From NCBI GenBank assembly GCA_902810075.1, contig LR778135.1:3286001-3350000 (forward strand): a stretch of DNA of 64,000 bases, given 5' to 3'. Made by a program: the position numbers and the translations under genes. Shown one piece after another: positions 31,683 to 40,392 of this stretch. Position 1 is the first letter of the stretch, and every line of letters starts with the position of its first letter. The DNA is from Ruminococcaceae bacterium BL-6. Lineage in GTDB: Bacteria > Bacillota > Clostridia > Oscillospirales > Acutalibacteraceae. A model generated the notes under the pieces. That model worked only from the letters and a program-made list of their open reading frames with translations. It was not told where the DNA came from and ran no database searches.

Positions 31683-33050
31683 CTATTTGGCAATGGGAAG
31701 AATTCCCAATGCGATTAATGCGCCGATACATACGACTGGAATCACGTAATGGAAGATCAGAGGCTTAAAGGTTTTTTGCACGTCTTCCACACCCGCCAGG
31801 CCGCAGGACATAAAGATGGGGGAAGAGCTCGGCGGGGATGCCCCTTCGGTCGACATCCAGATCAGGAACGCCGCAACCGCGGCAATGGGGGAAACGCCGA
31901 TTCCCGTCAGGACGCTGTATGTGACCGGGCCCATCGCAACGGTGGTGGCGACCCCGCTCAACGGCCCCGCGACCAGAGCCACGACAATGCCGATGAGGAA
32001 GACCACGGCGGCTTTGGGCAGAGAAAGATTCTGGATCAGAGCATTCAGGTCGTCTCCGAAGCCGACCTTGGAAAGCACGTTGCTTCCGGCCAGCGCAAAC
32101 AGAAAGATGCCCCCCACCGTAGCGATGTTTCCCTGAGTTTCTTTCAGAAGGGAAATCCATCCCTTTCCGCTTTTTGGAAGATATTTGCGGCCCTGGATCA
32201 GGCAGATGATGCACATCAGAATCGGGACCCACACGATGATGCTGATGGATTTCACGCCCTTTTTGCCGAAGGACGATGCCTCCAGAACGGAAGAAAGCGG
32301 GCTCAGCGTCAGGATCAGCGGCACCGCAATGCTGACAAACATCAGCAGGGAAGGCCAGTTCTCGCGGAACGCTTTCCCCTTCGGTTCAATCTGATCCGAG
32401 GAAATGGCCTGAACGTGGTATTTCCCGACATAATAACGCACAATCAAAAGCCGGTAGAGCACGCACCATAAACCGGCGGTAAGCATTGCAAAATAGAAAT
32501 TCTTAATGGTGACGGCCGCGGCGACCTGCGGAAGCCCCAGCATCAGGAACATGGCGGAGCTGGCGGGAAAGGACTGGCCCGAGCCGGAATTTCCGGTATT
32601 GATGGTAGCCGCCATTTCCTTGGACCAGCCCGATTTGATCATCCACGGAATCGTTATGGTGCCGACTGTTGCGGCGTTTGCAACGGAATTGCCCGAGATC
32701 ACGCCGAATAAGGCGCTTCCCAGCGTGGATACATAAGCGGAGCCGCCCTTTACCCTCCCGATCAGGGAATTGAGGATGGTGACGAGCTGCTTGATGATAT
32801 CGGTTTTCGACATGACGGCCGCCATCACCACAAACAGCATCGTGGCAACGAATATTTCCTGCGTGGCCGCGTCCTGGATCGCCGCACCCAGGGTCTGCGC
32901 GTAGTTGCCGATGCCGTTGAATAAGGATACTACCAGAAGCCCGAGAAGCATCGCTTCCGTCATGCTGCGCTTTACTGCGCTGCTCCAGACGATGACAATC
33001 GCCAGATAAACGACGAACGCCCATATTCCTATCATCGGCATACCCAGCAC
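31683..33050 (-). CDS. TRAP-type transporter large permease (DctM-like)
   Basis: The 455-residue protein has about 12 membrane helices. The signature region LFGVISGNSVANAATVGTIT and its symmetric partner VALVAGPLSGVATTVAMGPV resemble the paired substrate/Na-binding loops of DctM/TRAP-fused and related ion-transporter-superfamily permeases. GNSGSGQSFPASSAMFLMLG is the first-repeat hairpin loop. No TRAP binding protein (DctP or TAXI) is encoded nearby. The gene is divergent, across 540 bp, from the dehydrogenase/FAH/SDR operon, so it probably imports the organic acid those enzymes process. A binding-protein-independent carrier of the wider superfamily is the alternative. Confidence 0.75.
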   Translation of the reverse strand: MLGMPMIGIWAFVVYLAIVIVWSSAVKRSMTEAMLLGLLVVSLFNGIGNYAQTLGAAIQDAATQEIFVATMLFVVMAAVMSKTDIIKQLVTILNSLIGRVKGGSAYVSTLGSALFGVISGNSVANAATVGTITIPWMIKSGWSKEMAATINTGNSGSGQSFPASSAMFLMLGLPQVAAAVTIKNFYFAMLTAGLWCVLYRLLIVRYYVGKYHVQAISSDQIEPKGKAFRENWPSLLMFVSIAVPLILTLSPLSSVLEASSFGKKGVKSISIIVWVPILMCIICLIQGRKYLPKSGKGWISLLKETQGNIATVGGIFLFALAGSNVLSKVGFGDDLNALIQNLSLPKAAVVFLIGIVVALVAGPLSGVATTVAMGPVTYSVLTGIGVSPIAAVAAFLIWMSTEGASPPSSSPIFMSCGLAGVEDVQKTFKPLIFHYVIPVVCIGALIALGILPIAK

Positions 33051-33591
33051 CCCTTACTTTTTCGATCGAACATTGAATCTTTCCTCCCTTTCAAACTTCA
33101 CACCAATTTCACACGAATGTGCACTGCTGAAACACACAAAGAAACAGGATGGCACTCGCCCTGAAACACCCCCACAAGGTTTTCCCATACCCAATATAAA
33201 CATAGAACAGAGGGAAAGTCTAAACGAAAAATAGGCATAATGGTATAATCATAATCTAATACTTAGATGGGTTTGCTAAAAATCCTGTTCTAAAATTATT
33301 AAAAAAATAGGAGAAAAGAAAGATAAATCTATAATTTTATTAGAATTTGTAGAATAATATTGTAAATAATTTATGATGTTGTTTCCTGTTGCTTTTTGGA
33401 CCTCAAAGCTTGGGTATTACCAACTGCTTATACCTTCATTATGAAAGAAGTTTTGCAAATCGCCGTGTATCGTGCTATCTTAAAATCGACACAGAAAGAA
33501 ACAGTTCCCATAAAGCAAGGCGATGATTTCGCCAAATCATCGCTTCCCCCACGCAATATCCTCACATATAAAAGGAGAGAAAAAAGCGTTT
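33051..33591. other. AT-rich divergent intergenic region
   Basis: About 540 bp, much richer in A+T than its surroundings (especially 33230-33380), separating the TRAP permease genes from the catabolic operon. No gene is supported. It must hold the divergent promoters and probably LysR sites; several TATAAT-like boxes occur (for example near 33243) but none with a convincing -35 partner. Confidence 0.5.
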
Positions 33592-34530
33592 ATGGCAAAT
33601 ATCTTAATCACAGAGCAAATCGATCCGGTGGGTCCCGCTTTGCTGGAACAGGCAGGTCATACCATTACATGGATGAAGACCCGCACGCCGGAGGAGCTTG
33701 CTGAGAAATCGAAGGATGCCGAAGCGATCGTCGTGAGGATCCTCGATATTCCGGCTGAAATAATCCGGAACGCGCCGAAGCTCAAACTGATTTCCAAGCA
33801 TGGAGTGGGCCTCGACAATATCGACCTCGGCGCTGCGAAGAAATCCGGGGTCGCCGTCACCATCACTCCCGGTGCCAACAGCCTTTCCGTGGCGGAGCAT
33901 TCCGTTGCCATGCTGCTTTCGCTGGCAAAAAGCCTGCCGTATGTGACGGAACAGTATCAGACAAAGGGCTTCTCTGCAAAAAACAGTCCGCCCGGAGTCG
34001 AGGTGTCGGGCAAAACCCTGGGCATTATCGGTTGCGGCCGGATCGGAAGCCAGGTAGCGAAAATCGCGGCCGACGGATTTTCCATGCGTGTCCTTGCTTA
34101 CGACCCCTATCTTACCGAGGCGCCGAAGGGTGTGGAGCTGGTTTCCGACCGCGACCGCATTTTCCGGGAATCTGATTTCATCACGCTTCATCCTGTTCTC
34201 AATCAAGAGACGCATCACAGCGTCGGGGAGCATGAGTTTCAGCTGATGAAACCGACGGCGTTCCTGATCAACTGCGGGCGCGGCCCTCTGATCGACGAGC
34301 CGGTTATGATCCAGGCTCTGCAGAGCGGGAAAATCGCCGGAGCGGGGCTGGATGTGACGGAAAAGGAACCGTGCGATCCGGAAAGCCCCCTGTTCCGGAT
34401 GCCCAACGTGATCCTTACGCCCCATTTTGCCCCGACTACGCACGAAGCCGGTTCGCGCGTTTCCAAAATCGCGGCGGAAAATGTGATCAACTTCTTTGCC
34501 GGGAACGAGGTAGTCGGCAGAATCGTGTGA
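33592..34530 (+). CDS. D-isomer-specific 2-hydroxyacid dehydrogenase
   Basis: The 312-residue NAD(P)-dependent enzyme has the split fold of the SerA/D-lactate dehydrogenase family. The nucleotide-binding motif is LGIIGCGRIGSQVAKIA, the substrate-binding stretch SKHGVGLDNIDL, and the catalytic Arg/Glu/His appear in LINCGRGPLID, LDVTEKEP and LTPHFAPTT. It interconverts a 2-hydroxy acid and a 2-keto acid; a 3-phosphoglycerate role is less likely given the missing ACT domain and the catabolic neighbours. The start at 33592 follows AAAGGAGAG. It is the first gene of a three-gene operon with the FAH and SDR genes. Confidence 0.92.
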   Translation: MANILITEQIDPVGPALLEQAGHTITWMKTRTPEELAEKSKDAEAIVVRILDIPAEIIRNAPKLKLISKHGVGLDNIDLGAAKKSGVAVTITPGANSLSVAEHSVAMLLSLAKSLPYVTEQYQTKGFSAKNSPPGVEVSGKTLGIIGCGRIGSQVAKIAADGFSMRVLAYDPYLTEAPKGVELVSDRDRIFRESDFITLHPVLNQETHHSVGEHEFQLMKPTAFLINCGRGPLIDEPVMIQALQSGKIAGAGLDVTEKEPCDPESPLFRMPNVILTPHFAPTTHEAGSRVSKIAAENVINFFAGNEVVGRIV

Positions 34531-34612
34531 TTGCTTTCATTCCGGAGAGATAAGACAAATTCTGCATCTTAATTCTTGAAATTGGATGAATCGAAAGGAA
34601 GGAGTTTTTACT

Positions 34613-35518
34613 ATGAGATTTGCAACGATCAAAAAAGACGGAAGAGAAATTGCGGGAATCCTGACGAAGAAAGGCGTCTATCCGGTAGAAGCGCTGAACG
34701 CCGCGAAAGGCACGGCATGGAAAACCGAACTGTACGACCTGATTCTGGCGGAACAGATTCCCGGCCTTACCGCATGGTACAATGCCGGCGGCAAAGAAGA
34801 ACTGGAGACCCTGCCCGGCCTGGTGCCCATGGAGCAGGTCGTTTACGGACCTTTGTACCGGAATCCGCAGCGGATCTTCGGCATCGGCCTGAATTATGTC
34901 GATCACGCGGGGGATCTGGGCGAGAGCGCCCCGGTCGGCTTCCCCGGCAGCTTCTATAAACCGGCATCCTCCATTGTGGGACCCAACGACAACGTCTGCA
35001 TCCCGGCGCTCCCCGAGGCGCAGAAAACGACCGGAGAGGCCGAACTGGGCATCATCATGGGAAAAAAGTGCAAGTTCATTGAAGAGAAAGACTGGATGAA
35101 TTACATCGTGGGCTACACGACCATACTCGATATGACGGAAGAATCTATTCTCCGTCAAAATCCGCGGTTCCTTACGCTGGTAAAGGGGTTCGACACCTTC
35201 TTCAGCTTCGGCCCGCAGCTGGTGACCCCCGACGAGGTGGATGACGTGCTGCAGCTCGAGGTTCAGACCGTCCACAACAGTGAGGTCCACGCGAAGAACA
35301 CGGTCAGCAATATGACCCACAAGCCGGCGCGTCTGGTCTCCCTGATTTCGCAGATGCAGGGCTGGCTCCCCGGAGACATCCTTTCGACCGGCACGCCGCG
35401 CGCCGTCCATATCGAGGACGGAGACACCGTCGAGTGCCGCATCTACGGCCCCGGCGGATTCTCCATGGAGCCCCTTGTGAATCCGGTGGTGGATTTGAAA
35501 AAGCATCCGAACCGTTGA
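34613..35518 (+). CDS. Fumarylacetoacetate hydrolase (FAH)-family protein
   Basis: The 301-residue enzyme has an N-terminal cap (MRFATIKKDGREIAGILTKK) and the FAH catalytic domain: IFGIGLNYVDHAGD with the catalytic His, then PGSFYKPASSIVGPND, EAELGIIMGKKC (metal-binding Glu pair) and GDILSTGTPRAV. Family members hydrolyse or isomerise 2,4-diketo acids, including 2,4-diketo-3-deoxy sugar acids. In this operon, with an SDR and a nearby IlvD-type dehydratase, it is a candidate diketo-hydrolase that yields pyruvate. The start follows AAGGAAGGAG. Confidence 0.93.
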   Translation: MRFATIKKDGREIAGILTKKGVYPVEALNAAKGTAWKTELYDLILAEQIPGLTAWYNAGGKEELETLPGLVPMEQVVYGPLYRNPQRIFGIGLNYVDHAGDLGESAPVGFPGSFYKPASSIVGPNDNVCIPALPEAQKTTGEAELGIIMGKKCKFIEEKDWMNYIVGYTTILDMTEESILRQNPRFLTLVKGFDTFFSFGPQLVTPDEVDDVLQLEVQTVHNSEVHAKNTVSNMTHKPARLVSLISQMQGWLPGDILSTGTPRAVHIEDGDTVECRIYGPGGFSMEPLVNPVVDLKKHPNR

Positions 35519-35559
35519 AAGAAAACATAGAATTTTAATTCCAGATAGGAGGATCTGTT

Positions 35560-36348
35560 ATGGAACTCGGTTTAAAAGGAAAAAGTGCGCTGGTTATGGC
35601 TTCCAGCAGCGGGCTGGGCAAAGCCATCGGCTGTGAGCTGGCGCGTGAAGGCGCCAAGGTCATGCTGTTCAGCCCTTTTGAGGATCAGCTGAAGGAGGCC
35701 CAGGCGGACATTGAGAAAGAGACGGGCAACCGCCCCGAATTTTTCGTGGGCAGCATCACGGAGCCCAACGATATCAAGTCTCTGGTGAAGAAAACGGCGG
35801 AAACCTGCGGCCCCATCTATGCTCTTGTCAACAACACGGGCGGCCCGAAGCCCGGAACGTTCGACGCTTTTTCAGACGAGGACTGGCAGGGAGCCTATGA
35901 GCTTTGCCTGCTGTCCTATATCCGCACGATCCGGGAGGCGCTGCCCTACATGCGGGAGAACGGAGGCGGCCGCATCGTCTGCTCCACCTCCTCATCCGTA
36001 AAGGCCGTGCTTGACAATCTGATTCTTTCCAACACCTTCCGCATGGGCGTGATGGGGTTGGCGAAGACCCTCTCCCAGGAACTGGGGAAGGACAACATCC
36101 TGGTCAACGTGATCGGCCCGGGACGCATCGGAACCGCCCGCATCGATCAGCTGGATAAGATCCGCGCGGAAAAACAGGGAATCACCGTGGAACAGCTTCA
36201 GAAGCAGGCGTTCAAGAACATCCCTCTGGGCCGCTACGGCAAGCCGGAAGAATATGGCCGGCTTGCGACTTTCCTGTGCAGCGCAGCCAACACCTTCATT
36301 ACCGGCCAGACCATCCTTCTGGACGGCGGCATGGTGAAGGCATTCTGA
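35560..36348 (+). CDS. Atypical short-chain dehydrogenase/reductase (Y-x-x-x-K replaced)
   Basis: The 262-residue protein has a Rossmann fold with a modified coenzyme motif (MASSSGLGKAIG at 13-24), VNNTGG (NNAG-equivalent) at 90-95 and Ser residues at 142-146. At the active-site position the usual Tyr and Lys are S157 and R161 (LSNTFRMGVMGLAK). The end, GQTILLDGGMVKAF, is standard. An SDR subgroup with this S-N-x-x-R pattern exists, so it may use another proton donor or act non-redox. It is the last gene of the operon, 41 nt after the FAH gene. Confidence 0.9.
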   Translation: MELGLKGKSALVMASSSGLGKAIGCELAREGAKVMLFSPFEDQLKEAQADIEKETGNRPEFFVGSITEPNDIKSLVKKTAETCGPIYALVNNTGGPKPGTFDAFSDEDWQGAYELCLLSYIRTIREALPYMRENGGGRIVCSTSSSVKAVLDNLILSNTFRMGVMGLAKTLSQELGKDNILVNVIGPGRIGTARIDQLDKIRAEKQGITVEQLQKQAFKNIPLGRYGKPEEYGRLATFLCSAANTFITGQTILLDGGMVKAF

Positions 36349-36402
36349 TCCTGAGGGTTTTCCATAACCTGATTACATCTATTCATTTGCTCCTACAATG
36401 GG

Positions 36403-36437
36403 AAGCCGGCTGTCTCAGGAAAGAGACAGCCGGTTTC
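36403..36437 (+). terminator. Intrinsic terminator after the SDR gene
   Basis: CCGGCTGTCTC and GAGACAGCCGG form an 11-bp stem with a 6-nt loop, followed by TTTCTATTTATT, 55 nt after the SDR stop. Confidence 0.85.
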
Positions 36438-36439
36438 TA

Positions 36440-36808
36440 TTTATTTAAAGCTTCTCCGGTTTTAAGATGCCGGGGGCGGCGAAGATTCCGGGCTGTGTTT
36501 GCCTTTCCCCGTAAGGAAGCAGGGAGCAGTCCCGTGCTGTCCATTTCTTATCCGTGAAGTTCGGTGGAATCGGGCGGAAAGGCCCTTTTCCATCGCTCAA
36601 GCTCAAGGCCGTGGATAGCGCGCCGGCTTCTATTGGCGCGAAAACAGCAGCCCATCTTCTCGGTAGGGCTGCCGTTATAATAGCGCAGAATAGATTTTCT
36701 GTGGTTTCGACTGGATCTTTTCGCTGAAAGCATGGGGGCACGCAAAGCCGATTGCATCTCATGCTGCCCGGATATGGAAAAAATCAAAACGGGACTTCTG
36801 AACGTCGG
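36440..36808. other. Convergent intergenic region without a supported gene
   Basis: About 370 bp between the SDR terminator and the end of the IlvD-type gene. Short open frames exist on the minus strand, but none has a ribosome site or a recognisable protein. It may be degraded coding sequence; I see no IS ends. Confidence 0.4.
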
Positions 36809-38473
36809 TCAATCCTGATACAGCCAGAGCGCACCTTCCTCGGCTCCGCCCACGCCGCTGCGGTACTGCTTCAGGATTTTTTCCGCGTGGTGGTCGGCGG
36901 GCCGGTGGAAATGCTTCAGCCGTTCCCGGATGACCTCGTCGGGGACATCCATATTCAGCGTGCGGTTTTCCAAGTCTATCGTGATGATGTCCCCGTTCTC
37001 CACCGCGGCCAGGGGGCCGCCTTCCCAGGCCTCCGGGGAAATATGGCCGACACAGGGCCCGCGGGTCGCTCCCGAAAAGCGGCCGTCGGTGATCATGGCG
37101 ACGGAGGTGTGAAGCCCCATCCCCACCAGCATGGCTGCCGGAAGGGAAAGCTCCCGCATTCCGGGGCCACCCTTGGGGCCTTCGTAGCGGACGACGAGAA
37201 CGCTTCCGGGCTCGACCTTTCCGTGCTGAAGGTGATCGCGCACCTCCTCTTCCGAATCGAATACCACTGCCGGCCCGCTGTGATGATACATCACCGGCTC
37301 CACGCCGCTTTGTTTGACCACCGCCCCGTTGGGCGCGAGGTTGCCGTACAGCACAGCAAAGCATCCGTGGGGGAAGAAGGGATCATCCGGCGTATGTATG
37401 ATCTCGTGATTGATCGGAAAATCGTACCGGTCAAGGTACTGCCCCAGAGTCCCCCCGGAAACCAGGGGCACGTCGGGATCGAGGTAGCCACGGATCATTT
37501 TGAGCGTCGCGCCCACTCCGCCGGCCAGATCCCAGTCGGTCAGATTATATTGGGACGACGGCTTGAACTTGGCGATCAAAGGGACATCCTTCTGGATGTC
37601 GTCAAAGCCCTTCAGATTCAGATCGTGCCCCAGAACCTTCGAGATGGCCATAACATGCATCACGGCGTTCGTGGAGCCGCCGGTGGCGGAAATGTGCCGG
37701 ATGCCGTTGCGGATGGCGGCGGGCGTCATGAATTCGCGGGCGGTGCGCCCTTCCCTGGTCAGCTCCACAATCCGCTCGCCGACCGACCTTGCCTGCTTTT
37801 CTTTCGCGGCGGAAGCGGAAAGCATGGTGGTGCTGCCGATCGGGGCCAGCCCGATCACCTCGCAGAAGACCCCCATGGTATTGGCGGTCCCGTACATGGA
37901 ACAGGTTCCGCACGAGGCGCACATATTGCTTTTGTACCGTTCAAAGGTGGGCGGGTCGATCTTCCCCGAAATCACCCTGCCCATGGCCTCTTTCAAATCG
38001 CAGGTGACGTAGGTCACGGACTCATAAGGATCCTGATAAGGCAGCATCGCGCCGGCGGTGATAAAAATCGAGGGTTTGTCCAGCGCGGCGGCGGCCATGA
38101 GCATACCGGGCACAATTTTATCACAGGAGCACATGAAAACCAGCCCATCGTAGCCCTGGGAATTGACCATTGCCTCAATAGAAGCGGCAATCAAATCGCG
38201 CTGCGGCAGAATATAGTGCATCCCATAGCCCTGGGCGTTGCTGTCGCAGGGGCTCGGGACCGTAAACTCCACCGGTGTTCCTCCTGCCGCCCACACCCCC
38301 GCTTTCACGCTTTCCGCCATCGTTTTAAACGGTTTATGGCCGGGATTCCCGTCGCTCCAGGAATTGACGATGCCGATGACCGGCTTCCCCAGATCCTTGT
38401 CCCGATAGCCGCAGGATTCCATGACGCCCACATAATATGCCTCGGTAACCTCATCTTTTCTGTCTGCTCTCAT
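36809..38473 (-). CDS. IlvD/Edd-family dehydratase
   Basis: The 554-residue enzyme has the family's iron-sulfur Cys motifs: [27 protein letters not shown] and [63 protein letters not shown] and a C-terminal GDII segment follow. It dehydrates a 2,3-dihydroxy acid to a 2-keto acid. It could be IlvD itself, since no other ilvD is visible with the ilvB-ilvH-ilvC genes at 62-64 kb. The [13 protein letters not shown] form and the surrounding FAH/SDR/TRAP genes favour a sugar-acid dehydratase. The start at 38473 has AAAGGGG about 14 nt upstream; an ATG 20 codons earlier lacks a ribosome site. Confidence 0.85.
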   Translation of the reverse strand: MRADRKDEVTEAYYVGVMESCGYRDKDLGKPVIGIVNSWSDGNPGHKPFKTMAESVKAGVWAAGGTPVEFTVPSPCDSNAQGYGMHYILPQRDLIAASIEAMVNSQGYDGLVFMCSCDKIVPGMLMAAAALDKPSIFITAGAMLPYQDPYESVTYVTCDLKEAMGRVISGKIDPPTFERYKSNMCASCGTCSMYGTANTMGVFCEVIGLAPIGSTTMLSASAAKEKQARSVGERIVELTREGRTAREFMTPAAIRNGIRHISATGGSTNAVMHVMAISKVLGHDLNLKGFDDIQKDVPLIAKFKPSSQYNLTDWDLAGGVGATLKMIRGYLDPDVPLVSGGTLGQYLDRYDFPINHEIIHTPDDPFFPHGCFAVLYGNLAPNGAVVKQSGVEPVMYHHSGPAVVFDSEEEVRDHLQHGKVEPGSVLVVRYEGPKGGPGMRELSLPAAMLVGMGLHTSVAMITDGRFSGATRGPCVGHISPEAWEGGPLAAVENGDIITIDLENRTLNMDVPDEVIRERLKHFHRPADHHAEKILKQYRSGVGGAEEGALWLYQD

Positions 38474-38559
38474 ATTGCCGTTGCAACCCCTTTCTTCCAA
38501 GTTGTTGAATGAATCTCTTTCCGAATATTCCATGATTGGTTTTGCATATATTCACTAAA

Positions 38560-38591
38560 TTAAGTATAATTTATCTTAACTTTTATGTCAA
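38560..38591 (-). promoter_or_regulatory. Promoter and inverted repeat of the IlvD/Edd-family gene
   Basis: On the minus strand a perfect TTGACA (38586-38591), a 17-bp spacer and TATACT (38563-38568) are present. TTAAG and CTTAA (38560-38579) form an inverted repeat overlapping the -10 box, a likely site for the divergent LysR protein. Confidence 0.65.
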
Positions 38592-38687
38592 GAAAGTAAA
38601 TGATTGAGGACATGCAAGAAAAATATTGCGCAGAAATAAAAAAGCCGGGCTTTGCCCGGGAAAAATAATAAAAAGGAGGAATGACCC

Positions 38688-39677
38688 GTGGATCAGCGGT
38701 TTCAGGCCTTTATTCTGGCTGCCGAGACATTGAACATGAGCAAGGCCGCCCAGCTGTTATTCGTATCGCACCAATGCGTCAGCGAACATATCAGAAGCCT
38801 GGAAAAAGAGTACGGGATAAAACTGTTCACGCGCAAACCGCGCCTGGAGCTCACGGCGGAAGGAGAAAAGCTGCTGGAAACCCTTTATGAGATCCGGATA
38901 TTGGAAAACAATATTCAATCCTCTCTCAAAGGCTCGCATGAAAAAATCCTCGGCAAGGTATCCCTGGGGCTGCCCATGTCGCGCTATACGGTTATGGCCT
39001 GCCCGATCGTCGCGGCGTTTCAGAAAGAGTTTCCAAATGTGAAACTGGAAATATTCAGCGACTTCAGCTCTTCCCTGCAACGGCGTCTGGAGCGCGGGGG
39101 CCTGGATATGGCGATTACCGTCCAGCAGGAAAAAAATCAGGCGCTGCAAACAACGGCTTTGATGGATGAGACCTTTTTATGTCTGGCGCCGGATCGTCTG
39201 CTGCGGCAGTATTTTCCCCTTTCGTATCCGGAATGTATTTCCAGGTTCAAGTCCGGAATCGAGCTGGAGGATATCTCGCGGCTTCCATTGGTGCAGTGTC
39301 CCCCCGCCAGCCGCCTGAGATGCGCGATGGATCGATACAGCGACCGATACGGGGCCCACTTTTCCACCGTATTTGAATCGAACCGCATAGAAGCCTTCGA
39401 TTCTCTCACAAGGCGGCTGCCGGCCGCCGGCCTGATCCCGCCCATGATGTATCCCCTTACGGAGCGGGAAAACCGCACGGCAACCCCTGACGACTATGTG
39501 CATGTTTTTCCCGCGAATCTTGCCCCGCTCGACATTTCGCTGAATCTTTCGCTCGTATATCATAAGTCCGCCTTTTTACCGGACTATAAAAAGTATCTTT
39601 TTCAGGTCATCCGGGATCTTTTTGAGCAGTATCGGCAAATTGCGGATGCGTTTCTCCCGGTAGCGAGCCGGGGCTGA
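38688..39677 (+). CDS. LysR-family transcriptional regulator
   Basis: The 329-residue protein starts at GTG 38688, 8 nt after AAGGAGG. The HTH reads FILAAETLNMSKAAQLLFVS then HQCVSEHIRSLEKEYG, and the effector domain begins GKVSLGLPMSRYTV. It is divergent from the IlvD/Edd-family gene with a shared 214-bp control region and is probably its regulator. It is a close paralogue of the LysR at 16.8 kb (shared QCVSxHI, FxRKPRLxLTxxGE, ILENN), so the two may respond to related compounds. Confidence 0.92.
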   Translation: MDQRFQAFILAAETLNMSKAAQLLFVSHQCVSEHIRSLEKEYGIKLFTRKPRLELTAEGEKLLETLYEIRILENNIQSSLKGSHEKILGKVSLGLPMSRYTVMACPIVAAFQKEFPNVKLEIFSDFSSSLQRRLERGGLDMAITVQQEKNQALQTTALMDETFLCLAPDRLLRQYFPLSYPECISRFKSGIELEDISRLPLVQCPPASRLRCAMDRYSDRYGAHFSTVFESNRIEAFDSLTRRLPAAGLIPPMMYPLTERENRTATPDDYVHVFPANLAPLDISLNLSLVYHKSAFLPDYKKYLFQVIRDLFEQYRQIADAFLPVASRG

Positions 39678-39863
39678 TCCCGTCCGCCGGGATAGAGAGG
39701 AACCGTATGATTTTTATCATGCGGGGATAAAAATTCGTTCGTCGTTTCTTTGGCCGATCGACTTTGGTAATGACGAAGATCGAGTATATGGGCTTCAAAG
39801 CGGTATGGCGATGCGGCAAAGGAACGCTCATCAGAGCCACTGTTTCAGCGCCGCATGAAAAGA

Positions 39864-39900
39864 GCCGGTTTCCTCCGAAAAGGGGAAGCCGGCCCATTTT
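39864..39900 (+). terminator. Terminator downstream of the LysR gene
   Basis: GCCGGTTTCC pairs with GGGGAAGCCGGC, followed by CCATTTTTAT. It lies about 190 bp after the LysR stop; the sequence between holds no supported gene. Confidence 0.6.
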
Positions 39901-39938
39901 TATCTGTGAAACGCTGCGTTTTGGGTGAAAGCCGAACA

Positions 39939-39977
39939 GAAAAAACGGGCGCCGAAAAAAATGCGGCGCCCGTTTTC
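39939..39977 (-). terminator. Terminator of the feo operon
   Basis: AAACGGGCGCCG and CGGCGCCCGTTT form a 12-bp stem. On the minus strand a TTTTTT run follows. It lies 15 nt after the stop codon of the 78-residue gene. Confidence 0.85.
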
Positions 39978-39992
39978 AAGCAAGCCGGCAGC

Positions 39993-40229
39993 TTAAAGCT
40001 CGATCTCTCCGTTTCTGACTTTCAGGCCTAATTCGGTGATCATATATTGATCTTCTCCGATTTCTCCGTCCCTGATTTTTGAGATCAGATTTTTGGAAAG
40101 AAGCTCCTGAATCCCCTTTTCACTTGCTTCCTCAACAACGGGATCCCTCTTGGATAAAAGGAAATTGTGCCCCGTCGCTTTTCCCACTTCAAATAAATTT
40201 AAAAGCCGCCCGGTTTCTCCGTTTTTCAT
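39993..40229 (-). CDS. Small protein downstream of feoAB, possible winged-helix fold
   Basis: The 78-residue soluble protein is preceded by an excellent GAGGTGAT site. The C-terminal half (GIQELLSKNLISKIRDGEIG, then QYMITELGLKVRNGEI) resembles the recognition helix and wing of a small winged-helix protein. It follows the feoAB fusion gene on the same strand by about 160 bp and shares its terminator. By position it could be an analogue of FeoC, but no Cys cluster is present and I do not recognise the family. Confidence 0.6.
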   Translation of the reverse strand: MKNGETGRLLNLFEVGKATGHNFLLSKRDPVVEEASEKGIQELLSKNLISKIRDGEIGEDQYMITELGLKVRNGEIEL

Positions 40230-40392
40230 ATTATCACCTCATCCAGCATTATTTCCAGGCGGTTTTTTAATATTCAAACGACCACCGTTAACACAGGGGA
40301 AGCGACTATGAAAAGCAAGGAGGAAAGTAAAAAAAATTGCCCAATTTAGATGCAGGCCGCAGTGCCGCGCAGCAATTAGCCGCCTTTTTCGC

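Noticed and set aside
36445..36762. Minus-strand open frames of 79-105 codons between the SDR and IlvD-type genes
   Set aside because: No ribosome site, no family resemblance, and two overlapping frames of similar length; treated as non-coding.
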